In this document: in pieces, positions 33,631 to 45,830 of the stretch | Layout: each line of letters opens with the position of its first letter | Numbering within the stretch: the first letter of the stretch is position 1 | Source: Apostichopus japonicus | Lineage: Eukaryota > Echinodermata > Holothuroidea > Aspidochirotida > Stichopodidae | Reading direction: 5' to 3' | Assembly: GCF_037975245.1 (NCBI RefSeq) | Contig: NC_092574.1 | Location: forward strand, 3,505,001 to 3,569,000 | DNA: 64,000 bases | Position numbers and translations under genes: made by a program | Notes under the pieces: generated by a model | Seen by the model: the letters and a program-made list of their open reading frames with translations, nothing else | Told to the model about the DNA's origin: nothing | Database searches by the model: none

Positions 33631-34023
33631 AGGGCGTAGTGGTCAAGTGGTTAAGGCAGTGGACTTGTGATCTATGGATTACAGGTTCGAGCCCTGGCCA
33701 GATCATTATGTTGTGTCCTTGGGCAAGGCGCTTTATCTCCATTGCCTCTCTTCACCCAGGTGTATAAATGGGGACTTGCAAGGTAACTTGTAAAAATAGT
33801 TGTTTGCGCCGGTTTGTGGCTGCACCCTATGGGAAGTCCCTCGGGGGACACGTGGTTGTGGTGCACTGTGGTGCCCCAGGAGAGATTGATTGAATTGTGC
33901 ACACTTTGATGTGTAGGTGTGACAAGTTACCAATGACCAGGGTTAAGTTGTAAAGTCGTGTGAGAGGGCCTTGGCCCTGAACAAGACTATAAACCTAAAA
34001 TTATAAATTATTATTATTATTAT
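33631..34023 (+). mobile_element. tRNA-derived SINE, copy 2
   Basis: Head with A box TGGTCAAGTGG (33,640-33,650) and B box GGTTCGAGCCC (33,684-33,694). The body matches copy 1 (9,841) up to ACCAATGACCAGGG. The tail then differs completely: TTGTAAAGTCGTGTGAGAGG, a GGCCTTGGCCC stretch and (ATT)n. It sits inside the CATGCA repeat. Confidence 0.85.
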
Positions 34024-34190
34024 ATTTGCTGGAGCATGTAATGTAGCTCATTTACATGCATGTATTTTTTCAAATACATGCTTCACGCATGCCATAGTGC
34101 ATGTAAGGAGGGCATTTTCATACATGTATTGTTTCAAACCCCGCACAAAAAACATGCTCAAGAAATACGCATGCATGTAAAGGGTACTAG
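34024..34190. repeat. CATGCA-rich palindromic repeat, right part
   Basis: Continuation of the repeat after the SINE, including the roughly 80-bp near-copy of 33,484-33,563. Confidence 0.6.
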
Positions 34191-35167
34191 AAATTTGTGT
34201 AAGTGCTGGGTCTCCAAAAACGATCTACTGGAACAGAGATCGGGGGATCGACAAAATGACCAATGCTACCTTCGCGGAGCATTTACTGGCATGGCAGATC
34301 ATACGAGAAGGTAGGCAGCAAATTGTGCTAACAACTAACGTTATATATTTACTATTTAGGCTACAGTATACTGTTTTCTGGCCGAAGTGTTTGGTTTACT
34401 GTAGGCTTCCTTGTTATATTGTTCAATAGATCATGCTAGCTATACCTACTTAGGAGTAGCTAGGCCGACAAACTAAGGCAACTAATACACCGAGAGGCAT
34501 AGGCTAGTACAGTAGTAGTAAAGTCAGTATTGCGAAGTTTGGAAAACTGCGAAGTTCGGACACCCCTAAGAAATACACGATTTCCCCATGACAACCTACA
34601 GCAAGAGCCAATTGCACGAAAAACTACGAAGCTACAGTTATTTTCTCCAAAATGACCCAACCATATCAAGTATAGTTTCAGGTGATTTATACCATGAGAT
34701 ATAGTATTGGGGTGTTTTAAGGCTTAGGTGTCCGAACTTCCATGCTTTCATGTCCATGTTACTGCAGTGCAGGCTGCTGTACTAACTGTAGCCTAGCCTA
34801 GGCCGAACATTTCTTGAAGTGTTATTTATGCTTTTCTACTTATATTCGCCTAGTAAGCATTATCAGTATGAAAGTCTGCGGTATCATATGTGTTTGGTTT
34901 ATAATTCGGTAGCTTTGCAAATATGAATAGGCCTTAGCCTACATCAGTGTAATATGGACATGTGGATTTGGTAGGGAGATCTCCCCAAAAGAAAATAAAA
35001 CTCGAAAGAAATGCAACTTCTCATGAGCGGAGCAATAACAAAGTAGGACTATTGTAGCCTAGCTCCAGGCCCAGATTTATAAAATTATGCACCATATGCA
35101 GGGCCTACCTCAATTTGGTGGTTATTCCTGTCTAAGCATTTTTTGATATGGGCATATTTATTTTGTA
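34191..35167. other. No gene recognised
   Basis: One short frame (ATG at 34,256 to a GTAGGC donor-like site near 34,313) could be a small first exon but has no supporting motif. The rest is single-copy-looking. Confidence 0.4.
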
Positions 35168-35175
35168 ACTGTAAG

Positions 35176-37247
35176 CAGGGCCGTCTTAAGAGATCACGGG
35201 GCCCTGGGCCCGGCAATAGAGCGAGCCCCTCAATCAAGTGAGTTCGAAAAAATTTGCGTGAAAAATTGACATCCTTGACAAGCGCTCAAGCATAGACATG
35301 CCTGCATTTACCACCCCTCCCTATGTCGCGCATAAAGCATAAAACTTTAGCTGAATAACATACGTGATATATCTAAAAGCTGAAATACATTATAGAAGAG
35401 TAATCTTCCAGTTGCCCTCCATCCCTTCCCTAACAATACTGGACTCACCATTTGTAACACCCTTGTGTTGAGTCTTTCAACTGAAAGGGGGCTGTAGGCG
35501 GTTTTACACTATCTAACGCAACGTGGTCGCCAAGAACATGAAGTATTTTTAAGGGAGGGTGCGAGGAACATGAACTTATAGCATGCTCCTCATGGTGAAA
35601 CATAATTGCACCTATTAGGTGAATTGAGTGTACTTTTAATAGTAGGAAAGACTAGTTTAGGTTCTTATGACCAACTAGACCGGTTTCTGCTCTCAAACTT
35701 TATAGGAGGAGCTTCATCAGTAGTAGCCTTTCAATATTTTATATTCAGCCTGGGCGTCTCGTTCTCAAAATGCATCTATTTTCTGTGCACGAGTTTTTAT
35801 GGACTCATAGTGCAGTTATAAGAGCATCTAAAAGAGCTTCGTGTGAACCTTGAGAGTCAGCTGATTCTTCGTTAGTACAAAACCTTGAGTTAACAAGTAA
35901 ATCTTTGAGATTTGGGGCCCTTTTGTAGGCTAGAATCGGCTCTTTTGGAAACAGTTTGGATAATTCCGCGTGTTGCGAGATTAAAGCAGCATTTTGCGTC
36001 CTTTTCTATGATTGTTCTCAACCTCACTGACTCCAATATGCCATAACGACATACATAACTAGCTTATCTATTTAAATCTTACTTCGAATGGTGGCATAAA
36101 AGTCGAAAAATTTGCAACTTTGAAACTTTGTTTTCTCCAAGATATTTTCCGTTGGGATCCCAATAAACCTTGCCCATAATATGAATATTTAAACACTACG
36201 ATTTGACCAATACGTAATATAACACCATGCTTGATTTGTGTACAGTTTATATGGCAGTTGTATACCAGGGAGTTCCATAACAACTCCCTGGTTGTACCAA
36301 CGCAAAGTCTTGCATCAATTTTAAGCAACGGCTCATAACTAAACCTGCATCTCTGATTGGTTGAATTCAAACTAGTGGGTTTGGGGAACTGTATGCGATT
36401 AATTTTAAATGTGGAATTTGTCGTGGACACTTTGCTCATTATCTGCAAATATCCTTAATTACTCGCCAATTAACGTTGTTGGCAGGGAAAAACTGGCTAA
36501 TATCTTAGATTGCTGTTTTGTGATTGAAATATGTACAAAATTCGATGGACATGTCAAAAAAGTAGACAACAGAGACCTAACGCAAAATGCTGCTTTAAGT
36601 GCCAATGTTTCAAAAAGTGTTTTTTTCAAATGCGTGGTTTTGATATGGGGTGTATAGGTGAGCTTGAACACAAGTGGTGGCTCCTTTTGTTTAGGTTTGG
36701 TAGTGAGGTATTTCCCACGGTTTTCAAATTTTATGCCTTTCGTGGCTGAGGCAATATCCTCTTTCTTATTGTTACGGAGTAACAGTTTCTCTGTGTAAGC
36801 CTTCAGGGGATTGTATATTCCAGGGTTTTCAAATTTTATCCTTTCGTGGCTGAGGCAATATCCTCTTTCTTATTGTTACGGAGTAACAGTTTCTCTGTGT
36901 AAGCCTTCGGGGGATTGTATATTCCAGGGTTTTCAAATTTTATGCCTTTCGTGGCTGAGGCAATATCCTCTTTCTTATTGTTACGGAGTAACAGTTTCTC
37001 TGTGTGGGCCTTCGGGGGATTGTATATTCCAGGGTTGCAAACTCAGATTCGAATATTTAATGTCAAACTCTCAATTGTTTCACCAACTCTCGTCACAAGT
37101 TGTCAAGTATCGATTCAATCAGGCATAATGGCCTATTCAATAAGTTTTCCTCCCATATTACGACATGGGTTACTACGATTGCGGGGCCCCTGACATCGCG
37201 GGGCCCTGGGCCAGGGCCCAGTGGGCCCATGCGTTAAGACGGCCCTG
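35176..37247. mobile_element. hAT-like element, 2,072 bp
   Basis: Ends CAGGGCCGTCTTAAG and TTAAGACGGCCCTG, with perfect 8-bp duplication ACTGTAAG (35,168-35,175; 37,248-37,255). GC-rich GGGGCCCTGGGCC tracts lie just inside both ends. A 126-residue minus-strand frame (36,068-36,448) has no recognisable domain. The right half contains three tandem 104-bp units. It is non-autonomous. Confidence 0.93.
36720..37035. repeat. 104-bp tandem repeat, three copies
   Basis: Units start at 36,720, 36,824 and 36,928 with TTTTCAAATTTTATG(C), and include GGCTGAGGCAATATCC and GTTACGGAGTAACAG (a small inverted repeat). It lies inside the hAT-like element. Confidence 0.92.
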
Positions 37248-37255
37248 ACTGTAAG

Positions 37256-38441
37256 TCTAGTATGCAGTGAGGGACAGGGGCCTATACTCAATAAAGTAAC
37301 TGTTTTCATTTCCTACTCTAGTTTACCAGCACAATTATAGAGTTCCTTGCAACAAATAAAGTAGTACGTCTGACAACTTGAAAATTTACTGCATATTTGC
37401 ATGCATGGTCATTCTCAGTTATAGACAAACTAATTTGTGTAGCCATTTCATTTTTGTCTTTTTTTTTGTCTGAGCATGGGAGCAAGTGGTGAAATAACCT
37501 CGAATCTGCTGAGCAACTCCAAGATGAATTAAGTTACTAAGGCATTGGGTTCTTTTTACCTTTTTAAGTCTAATATGCATAGGCTAGGGTATTTACTTTG
37601 CTTCACTTGCTTGTCAATCCGCATAGCCACTTTAGCTGTGGATGATTCTCCACTTGCAAAGAAAAAAATTTACACAAAAATGTTAACTCTTTCTATCCCA
37701 AATTAGAGTATTGCCTATTACTCCCAACTTGGTAGTAACTTTAAAAAAACGCTAGGGGCTACCTCTTTTCCTGGTAACTGTAGTGTAAAGTGCTATAAGT
37801 AAGTTTTCCAAATTAATTCAAAACTCAAAAGCCTTCTCAGAAAGAAGCTACACTAGCTCTACAGGCTCCTTTGTTGAATTAGTGAAGGATACTGTTCACA
37901 TATTTATACATTCATAACATGATAGTTTGTTATCATCGTTGCTTAATCAGAAAATCAAGGACAACATAAACAAATCAATGTTACCAATAATTGTGAATGC
38001 CACCATTTTATGTTCGACAAAATGTATCACATTTAATTTAAAGGATACACCATGATATTTAGTTACATGGTACAGTATTCTGCAATTACTGTAGTCTTAT
38101 AATCTACTCAATGGAAGATGTAATGCTAAAATACTAATCTACTATAAAGTGTGCTGGGTCCATTATATTCTTCTCTATTGTTCCAATAATTTATGTGGTT
38201 ACCATGTGATGGTGTGTACTATTTAAGTCACATATTGCACAATGCAGTCGAAACATAGTCTAGTGGATTATTTAAATCTCAGTGTTGGTTGAACTAACAC
38301 ATTATTGACCGTTCTAATGGACTTATCTGTGTAACTCAAAATAGGTGTGAATTATTGTTTCTCCTTGGTATGTTTAATCTATTTTGATTATAAAATGACT
38401 ATTAGAATTGCAGATGCCAATAATGCACAGGTCTAGCAATT
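37256..38441. other. No gene recognised
   Basis: AT-rich, no credible frame or repeat. Confidence 0.45.
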
Positions 38442-38449
38442 GTATGACA

Positions 38450-39596
38450 GCTTTCTAGTCACTTCGCCCAACAACCATTTCGCCCAACTGCCATTTCGCC
38501 CAAACAGTCTGGTCATTTCGCCCAACCAGCCTGGTCATTTCGCCCAACCAGCATGGTCATTTTGCCCAACCATCATAGTCATTTCGCCCAACCAGCATGG
38601 TCGTTTCGCCCAACCGTGTTGGTCATTTCGCCCAACCTTATTTTTACTAATATTCAGTCAGAATAATATTACTTTTTCTAATCCACTAGTTCAATTTGAT
38701 TTATTTTGGGTTAGGTTACTTCGTAATAGGTAAATAAAAAAGTGAGGTCCGCTCGATATGGATCAAAGTCTGAGCAGTTATTTCGGGTATTATGGGAGGA
38801 TTACACTACTTTAAGCGTTTACGCATACAATGTAAGTTATATTATTATACAAACACAGGGGAATCGGTCTTCATAAAAACCTATTAAACCTAACCCCTAA
38901 AACACTGATCCATCCTACTGACTAACAATTCCCGAACGTTTCCTTATTAAATTGAAAAAAAATATATAAAACCCGTCCGTAATATTGAAGTACTATATTT
39001 AATCAATGTAACCACTTTATCAATGTAACCACATATGTAATCACATATGTAATCAATTTAACCCCGACTTCAACTTTCCTTAATACTCGGTTCGTATCCC
39101 GTAACGTTAACAATTCCCAAACGTTTACTACCAAACCTATCAAACCTAACCCCTAAAACACTGACTCCATCCTCAAGATTCCTTAATATTCGGTTCGTAT
39201 CCTGTAACGTTAAAAATTCCCGAACGTTTCCTTACTAAAGTTATACAAAGTAAAGGACTTCAAGTTTCCTTAATATTCCTTAATATTCGAACGTTTACTA
39301 TCAAACCTAACCCCTAACACACTGATCGATCCTCAAGTTTCCTTAATATTCGGTTCGTATCCTGTAACGTTAACAATTCCCGAACGTTTCCTTTTGAAGT
39401 ATATTTAATCAAGGTTGGGCGAAATGACCAGGCTGGTTGGACGAAATGACCAGGCCGGTTGGGCGAAATGACCTGGCTGGTTGGGCGAAATGACCAGGCT
39501 GGTTGGGCAAAATGACCAGGCTGGTTGGGCGAAATGGTAAGGTTGGGCGAAATGGCAACTGGGCGAAATGGTTGTTGGGCGAAGTGTCCTGCTTCC
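38450..39596. mobile_element. Foldback element with minisatellite arms (TTTCGCCCAAC)
   Basis: The left arm (about 38,459-38,638) is a run of roughly 20-25 bp units GGTCATTTCGCCCAACCAGC; the right arm (39,413-39,584) is the same array inverted. The flanks share GTATGACA (38,442-38,449; 39,597-39,604), an 8-bp duplication. The extreme ends pair imperfectly (GCTTTCTAGTCACTTCG against GGAAGCAGGACACTTCG). The loop has its own repeats, CTAACCCCTAAAACACTGA and TTCCCGAACGTTTCCTTA, three to four times each. Non-coding. Confidence 0.8.
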
Positions 39597-39604
39597 GTAT
39601 GACA

Positions 39605-40609
39605 CACCCTCAGACCCCTGGAATAGGTTAATTTTGATTGAATTTTGAACATTGATGCACCCCTGCATCATAGTGAAAGTGACACATTGTTGTATGTCTT
39701 TGACATACACCAAATTAACGTTTTGACCGATCGTTTGCTGACCATGATGGACCCTGCATGGCACATTGACGCACACTGATGCACATATTGTAGCTTTAAT
39801 GACGAACCAAATGTGCGCTTTGACGGACCCCTTAGTCACACAATTCATCGGACATGACGCACCATTCCAGGGGGTCGCTGAGTCCGTCTTACAATAATTG
39901 ATAATTTCATCATGATATAGAAATTAAAGACATTAGCCAAAATATAACAATATCATAGGCTTCATAGCTCTACACATAATCTGATCATGCAGTTCTAAAA
40001 ATTGTACAAAATGAAAGTGATACTACTGATGTGTGAGAACTATAATGGTCGCCCATAATATACCATATCATGTTTCTGTGTGATCTTTTAAACACTTCAT
40101 TGTTCAGGGCACACCTGTAGAATATTCCGTAATTTTTAGTCTTGGAAATAAGCAAAGCCTAGCTATATTTTTTTAAAGCAATTATGCATCCCTCAACATG
40201 ATGAAATTTGGTGACATATTAGTGTATGAACAAGCCTACTGGGACATTGCCATTGTAACATCAGACGTTATGACATTTAGTGTATGTAAGGTATTAGTAG
40301 ATAAGTTATAATACTGCAGGTGTATACTACTAACATAGAAATAAAAAATATAATAGAAATTGTTGCACATCACTAGTTTAGGTTTGCACTAGATTAGTAA
40401 ATGAACATTCTTGAATACTTGCAGAGTTGACACTATACATACTGTATATCATAAAGCAGATGTGATGAATTTATGCTGCCAATAGCAAAGTTCTGTAACT
40501 AGTAGTGTAATTACTGTTCTGTGTTTGCAAAATTGATGTGAATTGTTGACTATTTAGTGAAGGGCAAAATGTGGTATTCAGTAATTTATGTTGGAAGTTA
40601 TATAATTCA
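39605..40609. other. No gene recognised
   Basis: A GACGCAC/TGATGCAC-rich patch (39,650-39,870) hints at degenerate simple repeats; the rest is AT-rich. Confidence 0.45.
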
Positions 40610-40615
40610 CTATGT

Positions 40616-41840
40616 CAGGGATGTGCTCACACTGGGCGGCTGCGCCCAACAGCATACTTTCCAACATTGAGGAAAATTTATGAGTGTGATCAGCGGCAGT
40701 GGGGTAAGGGTCTAAGGGGAGCGGGTGTCCCCCTCCCCCTTTGTATAATTTTTCATATTTTTGACTGCCTAGATGCAAAATGGTGCATTCTTTTTCAGTT
40801 TCTCTGAGTAATTTTATATTGAGAATGTCATCATCATATATATATTATTGAACTCAACAAGCAATACATTTCTCAACAAAGACTTTTCTTGAATCGATGA
40901 AAGTAATCACTTGCTAACATAATTGAACATTTATATCAGAAATTGAAGCACACTTCTCAATCTCTGGTACCAACACCTCTCCCACCGGCATTTTCCTCCA
41001 CCACCATGGCAAATGCACTACTCTTGTAAGTGTAAGTTGCTTTGTGTTGTAGACAGTGGCGTAGGAAGGTACTTTTGAGTGGGGGGGCTGAAGACTGATG
41101 GCCGGCCTGGGGGAGGGGTTTAAGGGGAGGGGGTGTTCCCCTCCCCTTTGGAATTTTTTTGCATTTCCAGGTGGCCTCAGATGCAATTTGGTGCAATATA
41201 GCACACTTCAAAACCCACTCCATATTGTAAACTTAATTTTGTATTTTCACCTGGCCTTAGATGCAATTTGGTGCTCCAAATGAGATTTTTTTCTCATTTG
41301 GAAATGAAAAAGGGGTTTTCTGACTTGCGAACCGGGGGGCGGAATGATACTTCCGCCCCTCCACATTTTTCACTGGGGGGGCTGGCACCCCCCAGCCCCC
41401 CCGGTTCCTACGCCCTTGGTTGTAGAGGTATGTAGCCTTCTTAGCATCTTTCAGGACGGTTTTTCGGAGATTGTTTGTAGATTGCGTGTGATAAAGTGCA
41501 CATAGCGTGTGAGCCTATGAAGGGCTGGAAATGCGTGTGTCACACGCCAAATGCGTGTGAGTTGGAATGTGTGCAGCAGTTCTGAATGCCGCCTCGCACA
41601 AACAGTATTTGAACCTTTTTCGCCCAGCACTTTTTGATGATAATTTAATAAATTTTACCATAACCAAAATCTGGGAGAACATATGGCACAGAATAGGAAA
41701 ATAGCACCACCTAAGCATACTTCATGTGCAAAATTTGTCCATTTGGGGGGGTACCCCACCCATGAGATCCCTCTCCCAGGATGTGGATCACACTACCGCA
41801 CAATCTGCCCGGCACTCAAATATTCATGAGCACTTCCCTG
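40616..41840. mobile_element. Non-autonomous element with CAGGGATGTGCTCA ends, 1,225 bp
   Basis: Ends CAGGGATGTGCTCA and TGAGCACTTCCCTG pair at 13 of 14 positions, with a 6-bp duplication CTATGT (40,610-40,615; 41,841-41,846). It contains the shared GGGTCTAAGGGGAG...CCCCTCCCC module (about 40,708) and a nested 365-bp hAT-like element. No transposase. Confidence 0.82.
41054..41418. mobile_element. hAT-like MITE, 365 bp, nested
   Basis: Ends CAGTGGCGTAGGAA and TTCCTACGCCCTTG, with perfect 8-bp duplication GTTGTAGA (41,046-41,053; 41,419-41,426). It contains its own copy of the shared AAGGGGAGGGGGTG module (about 41,104) and two GATGCAATTTGGTGC phrases. Confidence 0.92.
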
Positions 41841-41846
41841 CTATGT

Positions 41847-43370
41847 GTACAGTATGCATTCTGATATATTAAACTTTGCACATCCCGGTATTATTTGTCT
41901 TTTTCAGTTGAAGGTGTGTGCCCAATTAAAAAACTCAAGAGGTTGGTATCCAAAATGATACACCAGAAAAGATAACACCAGTTCCTCAACAAAAGGCCAT
42001 GCCCAACAGAGGCTGATGCAGCAATGCACTCCAGCAGCTGTACCCCAGTGGAGACTGGTAATTTTTTGATGTACATACTGTAACCATTCCATGCTGTAAA
42101 TAAGTCTACATTTTAACTAGGTCTGCAGTCTACTACTGTAGGACTGTATATGACTAACCGGATTTAGGACATTGGACACATTTATTCATTTATTGTATTA
42201 TGCAATATTAAATGACATAGACATATAGTTCTAAATATGGTGCTAATACAGCCACTGGAGGTCTGTAAATGCGAGGGACCCAAAAATGTTCAAACCCCAC
42301 AAGTTAACGATAACAGTAGTATTTTTCCTTATCTCTGAAAAATAAAGACATTTACCAATCTTGTAGAATGTGCATATACCTACCTGTCTGAAGCAGTTTG
42401 TGTTCAAAAATTGCACAATTATTCTTTTCTTACGTTTTCTTTTTATGTTTCATGATGATGTGGCATCATTTGTAAATTTGCAAATTTTGAGTGTGAGCTA
42501 TATTTCTAGTTTAACATGTTAGGGGCATCATTAAGGTGTCTACTTTCTCCCAGATTTGAACAATAATATTTAGTTATTACAATGAGTGCAAGTTACAATC
42601 TCAGTGAATAAACAAACATAACATTTGTGCTGGCTCCAACCCAGTTACCTTGGCTATGAACCTGAATGTCTCTTTTGCAATTAAAATCAAATGAATCATA
42701 TCTTGGAAAATTATTTGAACAGGTATATCTTTGCGACACTTCTGTCCTCACACAATGCCATCAATATGTCTTTTTTCCCTTTTCATTTCACATTACAGAT
42801 GTACAGAACATCCTTTAGAGGAACAGTACAGCACAGCATAGCGTTATGGCATGATGGATGTTTTGCAAGCAGATATATGGGTTGGAACTGGAAGTGTTTG
42901 TGTTCGATTGTTTCATTAATAAATGTGTGCTTCTCTACTTTATGTAAGATGATTGTCATATTTCTTGTTCTCCAGTGAAAGCTATGGATTTGCATAGTGA
43001 ACGTTGTTAACATGGATACGGACAATTTTGAAATAGCTGATGTCAAAGAAGTTCCTCAGCTTGTTTAAATACCATACATCAAGGACACAAGAGTGGACAA
43101 TGGAAGTAACAAGTATCCAGAATGTAGATATCACAAGCCTTCAAGACAATTGAACAAACTGTACTATAACAGACAACAACAAACATGGTGTCTCAGTAAA
43201 ATGAAGTTACTAAGCTAGTGCAATGTTTAATAAGAATTTATCTTCTTCATGGTGTCAAACATTGATTGTTGCATTCAGTGCGTTATGTATCTAACTCCTT
43301 TCTGTAGTATTTAGCATTGATTTGCATGTTCATTCATAGTGTAATGTAAACTACATAATTTAAAACTATC
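41847..43370. other. No gene recognised
   Basis: AT-rich. A CATTACAG acceptor-like site at about 42,799 precedes a short open frame without recognisable domain. Confidence 0.4.
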
Positions 43371-43375
43371 TAAGC

Positions 43376-43440
43376 TACGCTTAGATAGTGCCCAATCTAC
43401 AGTTTCGCCCCTCCTTGGCAAATTCCTTGCTACGCGCCTG
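43376..43440. mobile_element. Orphan element end (CAGGCGCGTAGCAAGGAATT family)
   Basis: CTTGGCAAATTCCTTGCTAC followed by GCGCCTG is the inverted form of the end seen at 14,922, next to a fragment of the shared module (CTATCTAAGCTACGCTTAG). No matching opposite end or duplication was found nearby, so this is a truncated copy. Confidence 0.55.
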
Positions 43441-43444
43441 ATTG

Positions 43445-43990
43445 TGATGTCATGGAGTGTTGAAGAGGTACTCTAACTTGCAGCTAGTAGTGATAAAACA
43501 GTACATTCAGTGCTCTCAATATAACCCCAGTGGCAGATGGAGATAGTGGCAGATGGAGATGTTTGAAATGCAGGGACATTATGGGGTCTTTTGAAGTGTT
43601 GCCAAAGTTTCTTTTGGATGTAAAGCTGCTATACTTATCATGGAAAAGTTCCACAATGGAGGCATGGCGTCTCCTAGCCTTATTTGGGTATATGTTCTTG
43701 CATTCCGTATTTGGAACACTGCCCTACTATTGTTTGTATTGCTTATTCTAAAGTTAGGTAAGTCAGTATTGTAACATGTTTTTTTTTAACACATTGATTG
43801 CATCTGTTTAAAAAAAACTTTAACCAAAGCATTTCTTCCATATCAGATAGTGTTTATCCAGAGTAGGTTACAGGATATTTTAAAGGTAGGCTATGTAGTA
43901 TTGGCCCCAATTTAGCATGCTATAATTGGTAGAATATATAAAAAAACAAAATGTTCCAAGAGGTCTTTACTTTCCAAATTGTTCTAAGGC
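43445..43990. other. No gene recognised
   Basis: A 73-residue frame (43,530-43,751) lacks any known domain. Confidence 0.4.
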
Positions 43991-43998
43991 ATTCTAAT

Positions 43999-44993
43999 CA
44001 GTGGCGTCACCAGACTTTTCAGTCTGAGGGGCACAGGGGGGCACCAGCATTTGATGGGGGGCACTTAGGTGGATACGGATCGCCGTCCTGGGGGAGGGGT
44101 CTAAGGGGAGGGGGTGACCCCTCCCCTTTGGAAAATTTTCGCATACGGAGGATGGGCTAGATGCAAAATGGTGCCACATTTGATGCTAAATTCGATCTGA
44201 AGATATCTCCAGAAATTGCTATTTTTGAGGTAATGATTTAAACAACGCGCAGAATTTTGCAGAGGATATGAACCACATGCTGTCGATATTATGCCTAACC
44301 CTATCAATAGAACCTACATTTGTTGAATTAATGTGTGCATGACCCCCGACTCCTTTCTTGTCCTTCTCGTTTTCTCCCATTATCTATTAAGATGTAACAG
44401 GTTCCAGCATCGTTATTGGCTCCTATCAGGGATCTCACCATGCAATCCAAAGTTTGATCACACATCGAGTATAGCTCAGTATGCAGGTGTGAACATTCGC
44501 CATTTGTTCCTACACGCATCTGACCTCAAATGACCTCTGCACCCCCTACACAACAGGGTTAATATATGGGTCCACAAATATAGGCAAGTATGGTGCCTGC
44601 GGACCCTCACATTCTCACATTTCGTCAGCTCCTAACCTGTCAACCTCAGACCAAGGCAACATACTGCAGTACCCTCCCTTCTCACAGCAGGTCCTGATTT
44701 TCGGCATTTCACAGGCATCCAATTCACGAGTTGTGATGGCGCGGGTTACGACTTCGATACCCGATGGTCAAGGATAAACTTTTCCATATTTTCGCAGCTC
44801 ATTTGAAGAAAATACGAATTACTGTGCTTCTTTGTCCTTATGAAAAACCAACTCAGATGATGGGAGTTGAATATAACAAAATATATATATATTTTTTTTA
44901 CCAACCCAAATCTCAGATGGGGGGCACTCGGGGGGCACTAGGTTTTCCAGGGGGGGCACGTGCCCCCCCTGGCCCCCCTTGGTGACGCCACTG
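43999..44993. mobile_element. hAT-like element, 995 bp
   Basis: Ends CAGTGGCGTCACCAG and TTGGTGACGCCACTG, with perfect 8-bp duplication ATTCTAAT (43,991-43,998; 44,994-45,001). Near the left end is the shared CCGTCCTGGGGGAGGGGTCT module, then GATGCAAAATGGTGCC. The right end is C/G-rich. No transposase; non-autonomous. Confidence 0.95.
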
Positions 44994-45001
44994 ATTCTAA
45001 T

Positions 45002-45205
45002 TGAAAGCATAAGATGCCTGAATGTCCCAGTGAGGTAAATTTTCTCGATGGTGGTAATAAAACCAGTTTCAAAACTTTGACCAAAGATAACCATATTTGA
45101 ATATCTTGTATATTTGGGGCCAATACAGCATACTCTGGTCAAGAGTTGCCGTGGAAGCCACCATATGTTTGTAGTAATGGTTTTTTTAAAACACTTCAAC
45201 CTTCC
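45002..45205. other. No gene recognised (possible Penelope-like sequence)
   Basis: Sequence between two MITEs. It may belong to the Penelope-like relic that resumes at 45,686, but no motif shows it. Confidence 0.3.
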
Positions 45206-45211
45206 CAACCA

Positions 45212-45679
45212 CAGAGCTCCCAACTGACCTGCAATTCGCGGGTTGGACCCGCATTCTAATACCCAAACCCGCTGACCCGCGAAAGCGTCCGAAAAACCTG
45301 CATTGTGATTGTCAAGTATACATAAAAAAATTGCATCAAACTTTGACTTAGCAACCATCATTTCTTTAGCAGCATCCTTTACAACATCATTTGAACCTCA
45401 AATAAGCCTATATTTCTTTTCATGCCACGGGAAAGAATGAATTATCACCTACTATTCAATTTATTGATGTTACACACAAAAAATTGCACATTTCTCAGAA
45501 AATTTTGGGTGACAAAAGCCTTTCTAAGTGCCACCATTTTACATGTAGGCATCACCAGGATTCCAAACAAAATTCAAAAGGGGAGGGGTTGTCCCCCTCC
45601 CCTCCCTACATACCCCTCCCCCAGGAGGATGATTCGTGGCATGGACCAGCATTTGCCTTCTCAAGAGTTGGGAGCTATG
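45212..45679. mobile_element. Non-autonomous element with CAGAGCTCCCAACT ends, 468 bp
   Basis: Ends CAGAGCTCCCAACT and AGTTGGGAGCTATG pair at 13 of 14 positions, with a 6-bp duplication CAACCA (45,206-45,211; 45,680-45,685). It holds another copy of the AAAAGGGGAGGGGTTGTCCC module. Same duplication length as the elements at 32,010 and 40,616. Confidence 0.83.
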
Positions 45680-45710
45680 CAACCATACCATTAACGACAT
45701 GTCTCTATAG

Positions 45711-45830
45711 GAGATTGAATCCTTAGGTAGCCGTCCTGAGCTAGTACAAACCAGCAGAGAGAGGTTGTGGATGCTATGCCTTCGCACCATTCAACCTCAT
45801 GGGCTCAACATTCAGGAAGGACATGACTAA
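45711..45830 (+). pseudogene. Penelope-like element, C-terminal coding end
   Basis: The open frame ends SREERLWMLCLRTIQPHGLN-like (observed SRERLWMLCLRTIQPHGLN), then IQEGHD and a stop at 45,828. The phrase W-x-x-x-L-x-T-x-x-P-x-GLN is the end of the GIY-YIG endonuclease domain in Penelope-like retroelements. The upstream part is cut off by a stop and by the MITE ending at 45,679. The catalytic Gly-Ile-Tyr block is not present. The 3' neighbourhood with a hammerhead-like motif supports the assignment. Confidence 0.6.

Noticed and set aside
34256-34314. Small first exon ending at GTAGGC
   Set aside because: Only an ATG and a donor-like site; no motif or downstream exon.
38440-38733. 97-residue SPNQPGHFAQ-type frame
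   Set aside because: Translation of the TTTCGCCCAAC minisatellite arm.
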